64,000 nucleotides of DNA from Cryptomeria japonica (taxonomy: Eukaryota > Streptophyta > Pinopsida > Cupressales > Cupressaceae). The DNA is taken from positions 339,856,793 through 339,920,792 of the forward strand of contig NC_081408.1 in NCBI RefSeq assembly GCF_030272615.1. Direction: 5' to 3'. Below, piece by piece: positions 19,212-30,925 of this stretch; position 1 is the first letter of the stretch, and the number at the start of each line of letters is the position of its first letter. A program made the translations under genes and the position numbers. Under the pieces are notes generated by a model. That model searched no databases. It saw nothing but the letters and a program-made list of their open reading frames with translations, and was not told where the DNA came from.

Positions 19212-20110
19212 GTGTAGACACTCAAAATTTTCATGTCTAATTAAATAAATATTTTATTTATTTAATTATCTAAGCCTAATTCTTCTATTAATTAAATAAA
19301 TCTTTATTTATTTAATTAATTCATTTATCCTCTTCTAGCCTTATCTCTCATTTAAATAAATACATTTATTTATTTAAATTATCCCTTTCTTAAATTAAAT
19401 AAATATTTTATTTATTTAATTCATCTCATTTCTTCTATTAATTAAATAAATCTTTATTTATTTAATTAATTCATTAGCCTTTTTCCACCTATGACACATG
19501 TCATTCATCTCTTAATTCCTACACTACCTACCTCTTTTATTATTTTATTATTTCTTCTACCTACCCTCTAATCCTAGCCGACCTCCTTTTTACACCTCTC
19601 AATCTTATCCCTCCATTTCATATAGTGTCTTCTATTTAAGGAGATACTTCCTTCATTATCAAAGCCTAATGACCTAATCGACAATCTTGAGGACTCGGCT
19701 ACACTACGATCCTACTTGCAACCACATTTCGTTCTTTGTTGAGCTCTTGTGCACATAAAATCGAAGAGCAAATATATCAAGCAAGATCAATGGAGATAGG
19801 AAGAATGGAGATCAAAACCCTATTGGACATGTGATGGTATCATTTTGTGATTTTGTTTTATTAACGTTGTCTTAGGTAATCTTCATATGTTATGGTGGAT
19901 CTTTGTTGATTGTTAGGCTAGGGTTTAGTGGTTGGATTCATTTAGCCTTTCAATCTTGTTATTATTGTATCCATTTTCACCATATACAATATGAATTGGG
20001 GGTGGTTGGAGGAATTAATTGGCACAAAATAAGCCTAGGCAATTGATGCCAACTAGCTAGAAGTGATCATGAATGAAATTCTTATCTTCAAAACAAACTA
20101 TTGTTGCAAT
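19212..20110 (+). mobile_element. Possible LTR of an unclassified retroelement
   Basis: TGTAGACACTCAAAATTTTC could be a 5' LTR terminus. The palindromes, the TATA-like TCTATTTAAGGAG near 19633 and the CTTCATTATC start region fit an LTR layout. I could not find the other end, a primer binding site or a second LTR, so this is tentative. The sequence is shared by copy 2 up to the window end. Confidence 0.3.
19239..19470. repeat. Cluster of five AT-rich palindromes
   Basis: Five hairpins, arms 12-14 bp, lie at 19239-19267, 19287-19320, 19350-19379, 19393-19421 and 19437-19470. All use TTAAATAAAT-type arms with loops of 5-6 bases. The spacers are pyrimidine-rich (CTAATTCTTCT and similar). The cluster starts about 27 bp after TGTAGACACTCAAAA (19212), which looks like an LTR start. 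A TATTTAAG box follows near 19633. Confidence 0.8.
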
Positions 20111-20495
20111 TTCCTGTATTCTTTCTCGAGTTTTCTATTCTTGAATAGCTTTGTATGAATGGTGGGCATGAAATAAACATTGGAAAAGTTGAAGAAGAGG
20201 TTCACCTTTCATTTGGATTTGGTTTGAGGTCTTAAGGCCTTTGGGTTTGGGAGAAACTTAATTTTCTTTCTCACTGGCCTGAGAAACCCTCAAAACAACG
20301 GTTTGGATGCAAACAAAGACACAAATAAACATTTCTCTATGGGATCAGTTTGAAAACTTACGAAATGTTGATTTGATATGTATACTAAATGTTCCTGGTA
20401 GTTTTGGATAAATGAAGTTTCATTTCCTATTCTTAAGATGATGCCCTAGGCTTGACATCCCTCATGTGGCAAGCCTATGGAGCAGAAGAAGGGGA

Positions 20496-21203
20496 TCAAA
20501 ACCTTGGATAATAGACAAAACGATGAACAAAATTAGCATGAGGAGGACCCTTGGACACGTACAAAACCTTGAAAAGTGTTAAACCTTCCCTTCTTTTTGA
20601 CTGGTGAATTTTTTATGAGCCTAACTCCCAATACCGACCAGAAGAGCCTAAATAGGGCCAGTAGGGTTTGACCATCCATACATAAAACCTAGATGCGAAA
20701 GTGTGAAATCCTTTAGGGTATGAAAAAGGGTATCTATTAAATCTATAATTTTTTCTGGGTGTTGTTCAGAGAATTTTGAAGTGACTGTGCAAAAACTCCA
20801 AGAGGAGGCAAAATTGCTTATAGCCCTCACTAGGTCTCTTAAGGACAAAAATGCTTTTGGGGTGTTGTAGAACTTGATTAAGAGGTTGAGATGAATATAA
20901 ATACATTTATCTCAGATTGGTTTCCATCCACACATGTCATATTTCACCATTTGAGAAAAGATCCTAATTTTTGTGATTTGAAGTTGTTAGGTGTCCTGGT
21001 TGAAGGGATGAAACCTTAGGAGTATAAGACTCCTTGTCAATTGTGAGTTGCCCTAAGTGGAGAGATCCTTGGGAAGGATCTAGGGCAAACACTTGAAACC
21101 TTGGGAAGCTTTAATACATTGGTCCATTGGAAGGTACGAAGTGAAGACCCTTGAGAGTGAAAAACCAATCAAGTGGTATAACAACACCTAACCCTCTGCA
21201 TCA
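20496..21203 (+). repeat. 5' LTR of Ty3/gypsy element
   Basis: It aligns along its length with 25572-26273. The expected TG start is mutated to TC here, and the end is CTGCATCA. A TATA box (TATAAATA, 20896-20903) is conserved as a similar stretch in the 3' LTR. The two LTRs differ by roughly 15% by eye, so the insertion is old. The left edge is uncertain because no target duplication was found. Confidence 0.75.
20896..20903 (+). promoter_or_regulatory. LTR TATA box
   Basis: TATAAATA lies about 300 bp before the LTR end. The 3' LTR has ATATAAATTCC at the same place. Confidence 0.5.
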
Positions 21204-21206
21204 TAT

Positions 21207-21219
21207 TGGTATTAGAGCC
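21207..21219 (+). other. Primer binding site (initiator tRNA-Met type)
   Basis: TGGTATTAGAGCC differs by one base from the common TGGTATCAGAGCC, complementary to the 3' end of initiator tRNA-Met. It starts three bases after the 5' LTR, as expected. Confidence 0.8.
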
Positions 21220-21241
21220 AATACTTGGGGTGGAATAATGT

Positions 21242-22740
21242 ATGTCAGACACAGAAGGTGGAGAAGGGGCTGGCACAATGCCTCTTAAGGAAATGAACTC
21301 TGAGGCCATCAAGAAGATGGTAGAGGAGTTGCTTGTTGAGAAACTCAAAGAGACCGAATAGTCCAAAGGAAAGGACAAATCATAGGATGATGACTCAAAG
21401 GAAGAGAAAGAGGATGACAAGCAGGAGGCGATTTCTAAAGAGACTTAAAAGATGGAACCTGATCAAAATATGTTCTTGGATGCTTTAAAGTTAGTAAATG
21501 GAGACAATATAGAGAGTTTACCTGCCTATGGTGGTAGTTTGAATGGAGAAGAGGTGCTTGATTGGTTAGAAGCACTCGACAACTACTTTGAGTACAAAGA
21601 AGTTCCTGAGGAAAATTGAGTGAGTTTGGCAAAGTATAGACTCAAGGGGTCACCCTTGTTGTGGTGGATAGTGCTGCAAGAAGAAAGGATGAATGGAGGG
21701 AAGAAGAAGATATCATCTTGGGAGAGGATGAAGAACACAATCAAGAGCCAATTCCTACCAACAAACTATGAAGTGTAGATGTAGAATAAGTTACAAAATC
21801 TCAAACAGAGAGAGTTGTATGTGAATGCATATAGTGAAGAATTTAACAAACTATCTTAGATCAAGGAAGCATGAAGATGAGGCAGAGAAGGTGGCTAGAT
21901 ACTTGAATGGGCTAAGACAAAACGTAAAAGATGAGATAAGAATCTTAGCTCCAGACACCATACATAAGTGTTTCCAATTGGCATTGAGAGTGGAAGTAAG
22001 ATAAAGACGAGAGAAGAGAAAAAAAATAAAGGAAGGGGTGGTCAAAATTTCAGAAGCAGAGGTGGCTATGGAGGAAGAAATAATCCTTTTAAAAGTGGTA
22101 ATTCTAACTAGCAAGAGTCCAATAAAGAGCTCAACAATAAGAATGGAGGCTTTAGAGGAGGAAGAAGACCTTTTGGTAGGGGTAGACAAGGAGGTCAAGG
22201 AAGTGGTCCTGGTGTCCTCACCGGCAAGTGCTATAATTGCAACCAAGTGGGCCATACCATGAGTAGAGGCCCTGAGAAAGCTTCTAGTTCACATGGACTA
22301 GAAAGAAGGAACCAAATTGTAGAAGAGGATGATGGTCAAAGTGTCAATTATCCCATGGGAAATGCAGGCCCTACCTTGGATGGAGAGAGATTCATGATAA
22401 GGAGGACATTATTGAAGGTACCTCAACACAAGGAACCACCACAAAGAAAGTCCCTCTTCAAGACTACATGCAAGTCATATGGTAAGGTCTGTAAGGTAAT
22501 TGTTGATTCTAGATCCATAGATAATATTATTACTTTGGAAATGGTAGAGAAGTTAAAATTGAAAAGGTTACCACAGATGAGTCCTTATAGATTGTCTTGG
22601 CTTAACAAGGAGCATCATGTAGTAGTAGATGAACAAACTTCGGTGGATTTTGAAATGGGGGAATATAAGGATAGGATCTTGTCTCATATCCTTGATATGA
22701 ATGCTTGTAACCTATTGTTTAGGCTGCCCTTGGTAGTATG
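21242..22740 (+). pseudogene. gag and protease of the gypsy element
   Basis: It starts MSDTEGGEGAGTMPLKEMNS at 21242. The capsid core is recognisable by SLNGEEVLDWLEALDNYFEY and LAKYRLKGSPLLWW. An RGG-rich region (FRGGRRPFGRGRQGGQG) precedes the zinc knuckle CYNCNQVGHTMSRGP, in which the last cysteine is replaced by glycine. The protease site is VDSRSIDN where active enzymes have DSG or DTG, so the catalytic glycine is lost. Several in-frame stops and frameshifts are present. The open part 22247-22741 holds the knuckle-to-protease section. Confidence 0.8.
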
Positions 22741-23093
22741 ATGTCAAAGAACAACATGATGGGTAGAACAATGTGTATGTCATTACCAAGAATGCTAGAC
22801 AGTTTAGGATGGATCTCTTACCTGATCAAGGGGAAGATAAGATTGTTAGCAAAGATGTCATGTTTCTTAGTGGAAAGGAGTTTTTAGAGATCCTCAAGCA
22901 AGAAGAAACCCAAGGATATGCTTTATTTTTGCACCCAAAAGATGAGTCCAAGTAGGGAAATGGTGAGAAGGGGGAGATTCCTAGTGGAGTGTAAACCATG
23001 TTGGATAGATATAAGGGAGTTGTAGCCAAAGACATGCCTGATAGCTTGCCTCCCATTATAGAAATCATACATTAAATTGATATATTCCCTAGT

Positions 23094-23876
23094 GTGACCT
23101 TGCATAATAAAGATGCCTACAAGATGACTCCTAGTCAGAATGAGGAGATAGCGAGACAACTGCAAGAAATTTTAGATAAGGGAATGATTAAGAAGAGTTT
23201 GAGCCCATGTGTTGTACCCAGTGTGTTGGCAACAAAAAAAGATGGAACATGGAGGTTATGCACTGATTCTAGAGCCATCAACAAGATCACAATTAGGTAC
23301 CAATTTCCTATGCCTAGGATTGAAGACCTAATGGACTATCTTGGAGGGTCATGCTATTTTCCAAAGATTGATTTGAATTTAGGTTACCATCAGATCAAAA
23401 TTATACTTGGTGATGAGTGGAAGACAATATTTAAAACCAATGAGGGCTTATTTGAGTGGATGCAGATGCCATTTGGCCTCACAAATGCACCTAGTACCTT
23501 TATGCACCTAATGAATGAGGTTTTGGCTGAACTTATTGGTAAATTTTTTATTGCTTATCTTGATGAAATCTTGGCATTTAGTAGGTCCACAGAGGAGAAT
23601 TTAAAGCATTTGGATCAGGTTTTAAGGAACCTGCATGAGGAGAAATTGGTAATCAATCTAGAGAAGTGTGAATTCATGAAAATCGAGTTGGTGTATCTAG
23701 ACTTTGTAGTTTCTAATGGATGTTTGAAAATAGATCCTTCTAAGGTTAATGCTATTGTCAATTGGCCTACACCTAGGATAGTAGGTTATGTTAGGAGATT
23801 TCATGGATTGGCTTCTTTTTATAGAAAATTCATCAAGGGTTTAGTCATGTTTGTGCTCCTATACTCGACACCATAA
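23094..23876 (+). pseudogene. Reverse transcriptase of the gypsy element
   Basis: A 260-codon open stretch shows TKKDGTWRLCTDSRAINKIT, then FPKIDLNLGYHQI, then MPFGLTNAPSTFMHLMNEVL, then FIAYLDEILAFS. The normal YLDD catalytic box reads YLDE, replacing one metal-binding aspartate. After this, a frameshift leads to the RNase H region. Confidence 0.9.
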
Positions 23877-23989
23877 AAGGAGGAATCAAATGAAGGTTTG
23901 AATGGAAAGATAAGGCATCCCAAAGATTTGATATTTTGAAGAGGAAGGTTGAAAAACTTCCCACCTTGAGACTCCCTAACTTTGATCAA

Positions 23990-24360
23990 CTTTTTACAGT
24001 TGAATGCGATGCAAGCAAGCAAGCAATAGGCGCAGTCCTTAGTCAAGAAGGACATCCGATGGCATTCTTTTTCAGAGAAGTTGAATTAGGCTAAATAAAG
24101 GTATTCAACCTATGATTCAGAGATCTATGCCATGGTGGAAGCACTCAAAAAGTGGCATCATTACCTTCTTCCAAAGGAGTTCATTGTTTATACTGATAAC
24201 CATGCATTGAGTTTTCTTAATGGGCAAGAGAATTTGAATGAAAGGCACATCAAGTGGGTTGAACAACTCCAACCTTACACCTTTAAAATCAAGCATAAGA
24301 AGGGTGTGTCTAATAAGGTTGTAGATGCTTTGAGCAGGAGAACCCTCATTATCCAAGAAA
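23990..24360 (+). pseudogene. RNase H domain of the gypsy element
   Basis: ECDASKQAIGAVLSQ (about 24003) carries the first catalytic aspartate. YDSEIYAMVEALKKWHHYL (about 24112) carries the glutamate, and FIVYTDNHALSFLN (about 24181) the next aspartate. It ends with HKKGVSNKVVDALSRR. A frameshift and stops near 24060-24100 break it from the reverse transcriptase. Confidence 0.85.
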
Positions 24361-24515
24361 TTAAGTTGCAAAGTGTTGGTGTTGATTCTCTTAAAGTCAT
24401 GTACAAGGAGGATAATGATTTCAAGGATGCATATGATGTATGTACTAATTTTTTTGGTTCTTTTCATGTTAAGTTTTTTGATTTTATGTTGCAAGATCGA
24501 TTTCTCGTCAAAGGG

Positions 24516-25570
24516 CATCAACTATGCGTTCCTCAATGCTCTATGAGGGAGAATATCATTAGAGAGAAGCACAATGACAGTCTTGGAGGTCATTTTGGTT
24601 TGGACAAAACCTTAGAGAAGGTATCAAGGTTTTACTTTTGGCCTAAGATGAAAGCAGAGGTAAGAAAATTTGTGGAGCATTGTCCTATTTGTCTAAGGGA
24701 AAAATGTGTTTCAACTAATGCTGGATTGTATCAGCCTTTACCGATTCCTACTAGGCCTTAGGGAAGTCTTAGTATGGATTTTGTACTTGGATTGCCCAAA
24801 ACTCCTAGGGGTTTTGATAGTGTCTTTGTAATTGTTGATAGGTTCAGCAAAAAGATTCATTTTGTGCCATGTAAGTGCATAAATGATGCATCTCATATTG
24901 CAGATCTATTTTTCAAAGAAGTTGAAAGGATACATGGTTTGCCTCTCAATATTGTCATTGATAGAGACTCCATGTTTGTGGGTCATTTTTGGAGGACTCT
25001 CTAGAAGAAATCAGGTACAAATCTATCATTTTATTTAGCTTACTACCTTGAGACTGATAGACAAACTGAGGTGGTTAATAGATCCCTTGGCAATCTCCTT
25101 AGATGCCTTACCAAGCATCACGGACAAAGTTGGGACTTGGTGATTGGACAAGCTAAATATGCATACAATAATTCAATCAATATAAGTACAGGGAAGAGTC
25201 CATTTGAGGTTGTGTGTAGCTTACATCCTAGAGGGATACTTGAACTCAAAGACCTTGGAGGCATGGAATAAGGGAGTACCCAAGGGGAAGACTTTGTTGT
25301 CACCATGAAGGAGATTCATGAAAATGTTAAGGCTTGACTTCAACAAAGTGTTGATAAGTATAAACTCAGAGCAAATGTTAAGGGGAGAGATTTTTAGTTC
25401 AACGTAGGGGATTTGGTGATGGTCTACCTAAGGAAAGAAAGGTTAGCTAAAGGCCAACCCTCTAAACTGCTCATGAAGAAGATAGCTCCCCTCCAGATGG
25501 CTCATAAATTTGGCAATAATTCATATGAAGTTGAACTTCCAGCAAACTTGGGAATACCCTTAAAAAGTGG
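24516..25570 (+). pseudogene. Integrase of the gypsy element
   Basis: The HHCC zinc finger is visible as HNDSLGGHFG and HCPICLREK (24570-24705). The catalytic core shows [20 protein letters not shown] (24774 on), [14 protein letters not shown] (24952), TDRQTEVVNRSLGNLLRC and WDLVIGQAKYAYNNS. Stops lie near 24760, 25004 and 25271. The C-terminus ends at YEVELPANLGIP. No chromodomain is visible, because the 3' internal region appears deleted. Confidence 0.88.
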
Positions 25571-25571
25571 A

Positions 25572-26273
25572 TGAAAACCTTGGACAAAAGACTAGACGAT
25601 GATCAAAATTTTCATGAGGAGGACCCTTGGACATGCAAATACCCTTAAAAAGTGTTAAACCTTCCTTCCTTTGTGACTGGTGAACTTTTTGTGAGCCTAA
25701 TTCCCAATACCAGCTAGAAGAGCCTAAATAGGGTCAGTAGGGTTTGACCATCCGTACACAAAACCCATATGCCAAAGTGTGAAAACATTTAGGGTATCCA
25801 AAAGGGTATATAAATCTATAATTTGTTTTGGGTGTTATTCAAGGAATTTGGATGTGACCGTGCAAAAAATCAAAGAGGAGGCCTAATTGCTTGTAGCCCT
25901 CACTAGGTCTCTTGGGAACAAAAATTCTTTTGGGCTCTTGTACAACTTGATTAAGAGGTCCAGATGAATATAAATTCCTTTTCTTGTATTGGTTTCCATC
26001 AGTGCATGTCATATTTCACCATTTGAGCAAAGATCCTATTGTTTGGGGTTTGGAGTTGTTAGGTGTCCTTTGTTGGGTTGAAACCTTAGGAGTAGGAGAC
26101 TCCTTGTTATTTGTGAGTTGCCCTAAGTGGAGAGATCCTTGGGAAGGATCTAGGGAAAACACTTGAAACCTTTGGAAGGTTTAAGACGTTGGTCCATTGG
26201 AAGTTACCAAGTGAAGACCCTTGAGAGAGAAAAACCAAGCAAGTGGTATAACAACACCGAACATTCTGCATCA
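25572..26273 (+). repeat. 3' LTR of Ty3/gypsy element
   Basis: It keeps the TG start after AAAAAGTGGA, a plausible polypurine tract, and ends CTGCATCA. The stretch ATACCCTTAAAAAGTG occurs just before the LTR and again inside it near 25640, which suggests the internal deletion or a conversion used this homology. Confidence 0.75.
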
Positions 26274-26278
26274 ATAAT

Positions 26279-27355
26279 CTTCCAGCATTAAAGTCATTTG
26301 TAAGGCCAAAGATATCAACATCATTTCTTGTCAGGTCGCATAGAGTTTTTGGGAAGGTTTCCCTTGCGCTCCACCATTTAACCGCCACATTATCATCAAC
26401 CAAGTTGGCAGCATGATCGGCAAGTTTGTTTCCTTCCCCAAAAACATGCAAAATCTTGAACCCCTCTAGGCTAGCAATCATTTCAAGGCAAGTCCTTAAT
26501 GAGGGTCAAAATGGTCCATCTTGGCTTCGTGCTACCCCTGATGTATTACACAATGTTAAGCGAATCACTTTACAACCAAACCCATCTAAAGCCTTCCTTG
26601 TTTGTCATGAATAGCCCTATGTAGGTCGCATTGACCTCCGGATAATGGTTAGTCTAGTTTCCCAAAAGGGGCGCCACCGCTTAGACCAACAAACCCAAAT
26701 GATTCCTCGCCACTTCTCCATAGCCTATTGGCCCAAGATTTCCATTGGCCACCCCATCAATGTTGATTTTTATCCACCCCGTAGGGGAAGGATGCCAAGA
26801 CACATTCTCTCTACTATGTTTTATCTTATAGACTGGGATAGATATAGTCCAGCAAACGTGCCATCTTTTGATAGTATCCCATTCGTCTTTGTAATAATCA
26901 AGTGGAGGGTCATTTTTCCTCCACAGACAATAATTAAGAAATTTTTCCTTAATAGCATTCCTTATTCCCGTCACCACCACTTGAGCAGTAAATTCCATAT
27001 CTCTGAAAGGACTATTATTTTTTTCCTTCCAGAGACCCTAGGCAATATGAGGCAGGGATATGTTGCACAAGATACCAATCTCATGGTTACCAAAGGAGCA
27101 CTTCCATTGGCACCAAAATTTCTGTATAGAATTAGGGAAAACCCAATTAAAATTCCAGAAGTTGAGAAATAAAGCCCAAGTATCCCTGGCAAAAGAGCAA
27201 TGTAGGAGAAAATGATCAGCACTTTCAACTTCTTGTTTACATAAAAAAACATCTATTAGTGATTGGGAGACCACATTTACATAGGTTATCAGTGGTAGAG
27301 ATCTTGTTTTGCATGAACAACCAAAAGAAGATATTAATTTTACGAATTAAGAACA
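26279..27355 (-). pseudogene. LINE 3' coding fragment: zinc-binding and RNase H domains
   Basis: Read on the minus strand from 27355, it shows KINIFFWLFMQNKISTTDNL and CKCGLP, then VESADHFLLHCSFARDTWAL (27238-27150), typical of the zinc-binding region after plant LINE reverse transcriptase. GWIKINIDGVANGNLGPIGY (about 26755) is the RNase H start, and GFKILHVFGEGNKLADHAAN (about 26465) its C-terminal part. The 5' side is truncated, as usual for LINEs, and the 3' side ends against the gypsy LTR. Frameshifts separate the pieces. Confidence 0.8.
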
Positions 27356-29479
27356 TAAAATTTTGTAATCAAATAATATTAATAATATATTAATAAAAAT
27401 AAGATAATAATAATAAAATATTTACAATAATAATATTTTAGTTATTATAGTATTAAAATTATTTATTTTAGTTGAGTAGGGTTATCTTATACTCTAACAA
27501 TTATAAATGGAATAAACTTGAATAATATTACAATGTATCTTACCTTTTCTAATACAAGATCATTGCTTAAAATCAAAATTAAAATTAAAATTAAAACCAA
27601 ATTACAATACATATAATTTTAACTTGAAATGCATATAATTCAAATTTTTGCCCATTTCGATTTCTAATTCTACTTTATATACACTTATCTTATTACATTT
27701 ATTACTTCTATTACGACGAGTAATAGCCACTAAGTGACACTTGTTCTTATTATCAAATTGGATAACTTATTCTTATTATTAAAATTATCTATATATCTAA
27801 CATAACCCTAAAATATTAATTCACAACACTTATTCATATCATTAAATTTGTTGACTATCAATCTAACTAAACATAACCCTGAACAATGCTATTAAAACTT
27901 CACATTATTGTTATTTTTAAAGAGGAATATCATCTCATTCACAAGAAATTAAAGAGAAATATCATTCTTCTTACAACATGTAGCAGGGGAGTACACAACA
28001 CCTGTAGCAGGGTTGGCCAGAGTTACAACATGTAGTACATCCTGCATCATTGTCTATTCCTCCAAACCTCTCTCCCAATTCCCCTGCAAAAATCATCTCT
28101 TACTACAAGAATTTACTGAATAGCAGGACTATTCCAAAACAACTGAAGTGGGACGAGATGCTTGAGTGAGAGTAATCATGGTGGTGAGTAGCAGGACTGA
28201 GATAAAGCATACCAAAAATCGTGTGTAAGCTGCCATCTTAAGTTTTAATGGAATGCCTTTGCATTGCACTCATAATAAGTGATGGATTTATAGGGAAAAG
28301 AGGGCGATGGATTTTATGGCTGTGATTTATTAAATAAAGAAAGTGCATTGGTTTCTAAGACGTTTCATTGCTGTGGTCGATTACATGGACGTAACTTACA
28401 TTCAATAAACAATCCTACAAGAAAGTGCGTTGATTTCTAAGATGTTGCATGGCTTGATTTGATAATAAAATAAAATTGCGTTGCTTTCTAAGATTTTGCA
28501 TGGCTTTAGTTGATATGAGCAGAGCGAATGGCAGGAATAAAATCAATTCCTGCCATAAGAAAATATTAGTCAATTCTGAGTGTTTAACGCTTTTAGGTCT
28601 AGAAGTGTATTTGTAGTGTGATCACATATTAAAAAATATATTAAGTCTAGAAAATGTCAGTCAATTCTGAGTGTTTAACACTTTTAATTAACTGATGTTT
28701 TTGAGGAATCTAAATGAACATTTAATTAATAACTACTGTTAAGATAGTATGCATTAAGATAATTATATTATGAATTCAAATAAATGTATATTTGATGTTG
28801 ATGAAGAGGTGATAATTGTGAGTCTTACACAGGATTATTATCTAAACAATCTTATATTGATTACTATTTATGATTTTGGATTATTTATATTGTAAAAATT
28901 GAATTTCTAATTTACAAATTTGATCTTAACATATTTGAATCTTTTATACTTACAAAAGAAACTTAATGTCTATTCTTATGATATGAAAGCTAATTGATAT
29001 TGATGAATAAATATAAAAGATGTAATAATAATAATAAATTAGAAATCTGAATTAATTAAAACATCTTTCATTATATAGAAAAGATGACAAGGTGTGAAGG
29101 GTTTGAAGGTTAGAAAATGTTGAGTAGAAAGTAAGAAATAAGTAGAAAATGAGAAGAGAGAAAAAGCGTCATAAAAAGCATATGAAAGAGCAAAATGATG
29201 CGAGAGCACCATATCCTACATGAATTCAAAATTCTCATAAGTTTGCAGTCTGATGGCAATCAAGGGAACGCGCAGGAAACATACGAGTGAAAATATTTTG
29301 TAGCAGCTGGCTACGAAATTGGGAACATAGAAGAACCTTTGAGTTTCTCAAATTAGTGAATAGAACAAGTGCCACATAGTGACGAGTATTTGCTTTAATA
29401 ATTTTTAGTTTAATAATAATATTTGTTATAATTATTAGAAATATTTATTTATTGTAACTAGTATGTTATTTTCTTAATT

Positions 29480-29875
29480 AGATGCATTTATGAACAATAT
29501 TTATTAATTATAACTAGATTTTGAAATTTAAATTTACAAAATTCGTAATGATAACTTTGTTATGAATTTAATTGAAAAACCTAGGAATGCAATTAGTCGA
29601 TGCATTATTAATTTGTATACAAAATAGTGAACATAAGAATTATGTAATTAAAATATGTAAGTGTAAACATGTCAATTAAATTTCAATTAGATGCATTTAT
29701 TAACAATATTTATTAATTATAACTAGAATTTGAAATTTAGTGAGGCAAAAGTTTAAATTCAAGTTTTCACAAAATTCGTAATGATAACTTTGTCATGAAT
29801 TTAATTGAAAAACCTAGGAATGCAATTTAGTCGATGCATTATTAATTTGTATACAAAATAGTGAACAAATGCATA
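29480..29875. repeat. Direct tandem duplication of about 210 bp
   Basis: The block starting TAGATGCATTTATGAACAAT (29481) is repeated from about 29690, through AATTCGTAATGATAACTTTG, GAAAAACCTAGGAATGCAAT and TTTGTATACAAAATAGTGAA. The second unit carries a roughly 27-bp extra piece. No coding sense is seen. Confidence 0.75.
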
Positions 29876-30340
29876 GGAGTTCACAATGTTTCTTTTTGCT
29901 TCACATTAATCCCATAACATAGTATTTTGCTATCGCACAGAAAATACTTTCACCACAATTGGTTGTCACATATAGCACATATTGAGCATATGTACAAGAA
30001 TGTGAATGGGAAGACAAACCATCAATTATTAAAGTATTGAACAGCTTAAGTCACATACATAAATCTTTGATTTATAAGCTTAAAAGTGTTAAGCTTAATT
30101 TGTTGCTTAGTGTGGGGTTTTAAAGTATCCAAACCTTTGCTAAACTCTTATAATCTGTGCATCCTTCTAATTATTTTTGACCACGGAGATTCCCATTATC
30201 AACCTTTTTGGTCCTTGCACTAATAAGATTTATACTCATAGATGATTCTTACCTCGATATATCTCTACATATATTCTGAATGCATAGGAGTTTACAATGT
30301 TTCTTTTTGCTTCTCATTCATCCCACAACTTAGTATTTTG
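29872..30340. repeat. Dispersed direct repeat pair
   Basis: GCATAGGAGTTCACAATGTT and the following CTTTTTGCTTCACATTAATC (29871) recur as GCATAGGAGTTTACAATGTT at about 30282, about 410 bp away. Confidence 0.6.
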
Positions 30341-30537
30341 GTAACTAGATGTATTTGTGGCACCAATAAGTTTGTCTAAATTAATTTTAAAGAGAAATTA
30401 TAGAAGAAAACTAATTGTTTGTAAACCAAAACTAGATAAACAGCCATAGAAGGATGATTGCTGCAAAAAGTTCAAGAATTAAAATTTAAAACCAAGAAAA
30501 AATAATGAATTAAACAATGAACAAATAAAATTCACAA

Positions 30538-30925
30538 TTATTTAAAGACAAAAAATATTTGTATATGTATAATAATTGAAACATGTACAACTATGAGAAG
30601 AGCATGACAAAATTCTTTAGGCATGGAGTTTGAAGGCAAAAGCTCGAGTGCCTTTTCATCGTTGGGAACATATGATAAAGGTTCTGTAGCCATTGCAGAA
30701 GGCTCAGCTAGCTTCTGCGATTCTGATATTTCCATGAGATTTGGCATTTCCAGTATTTGCATTGGTGCATCATCACATGAAACCCCTAAAAATTCTCGCT
30801 CGCCACAAAACACTGGCAACTCCGGATTCAACCACATCAGATATATCTCTAAATTACATAACCAAACATGCTCCAATGGCTACCCATCAATAACATGCCC
30901 AGGGTCAGCCACTCTTGAAATATAG
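30538..30925 (-). CDS. Unrecognised open frame, possible exon relic
   Basis: A 112-codon minus-strand frame starts MEHVWLCNLEIYLMWLNPEL and continues with an acidic, proline-containing part (EMPNLMEISESQKLAEPSAM) into a hydrophobic end. Base composition is less AT-rich than the surroundings. The same frame continues upstream past one stop (30882-30884) with FYISRVADPGHVIDG, which suggests a longer ancestral coding region. I do not recognise a family; it may be a pseudogene exon or chance. Confidence 0.25.

Larger units (their letters stand above)
1..20110. repeat. Segmental duplication, copy 1
   Basis: The segment matches 42094-64000 in the same orientation. The coordinate offset is 42093 at the left end and 43890 at the right end. 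It changes only at a few indels: TA and CT tract length, an 18-bp and a 21-bp change near 11.05 and 11.45 kb, a 1437-bp deletion at 12339, and a 413-bp deletion at 16228-16231. Base 1 already lies inside the match and base 20110 pairs with the last base of the window, so neither true end is visible. All transposons in the segment, including their target duplications, are shared, so they inserted before the duplication. Sampled 60-base blocks differ at 0-3 positions. Confidence 0.97.
20496..26273 (+). mobile_element. Ty3/gypsy LTR retrotransposon, decayed
   Basis: The order is LTR, primer binding site, gag with zinc knuckle, protease, reverse transcriptase, RNase H, integrase, LTR, which is the Ty3/gypsy order. 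The 3' internal part is shortened: integrase ends at LPANLGIPLKSG and the LTR follows at once. The base runs before the two LTRs (GGGGA left) and after the 3' LTR (ATAAT) do not match, so no target duplication is seen. It is absent from the visible part of copy 2, which stops before this region. Confidence 0.9.
27356..30537. other. AT-rich intergenic DNA with short duplications
   Basis: No gene is visible. Three loose repeats of GTGCRTTGRTTTCTAAGA lie at about 28336, 28424 and 28475. TCAATTCTGAGTGTTTAA occurs twice (28571 and 28661). Larger duplications near 29.5-30.3 kb are listed separately. TGTAGCAGGG repeats near 27980-28010. Confidence 0.6.

Noticed and set aside
19000-19248. 82-codon frame with copy at 62890
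   Set aside because: No recognisable motif, ends inside the palindrome cluster, and copy differences include non-conservative changes.
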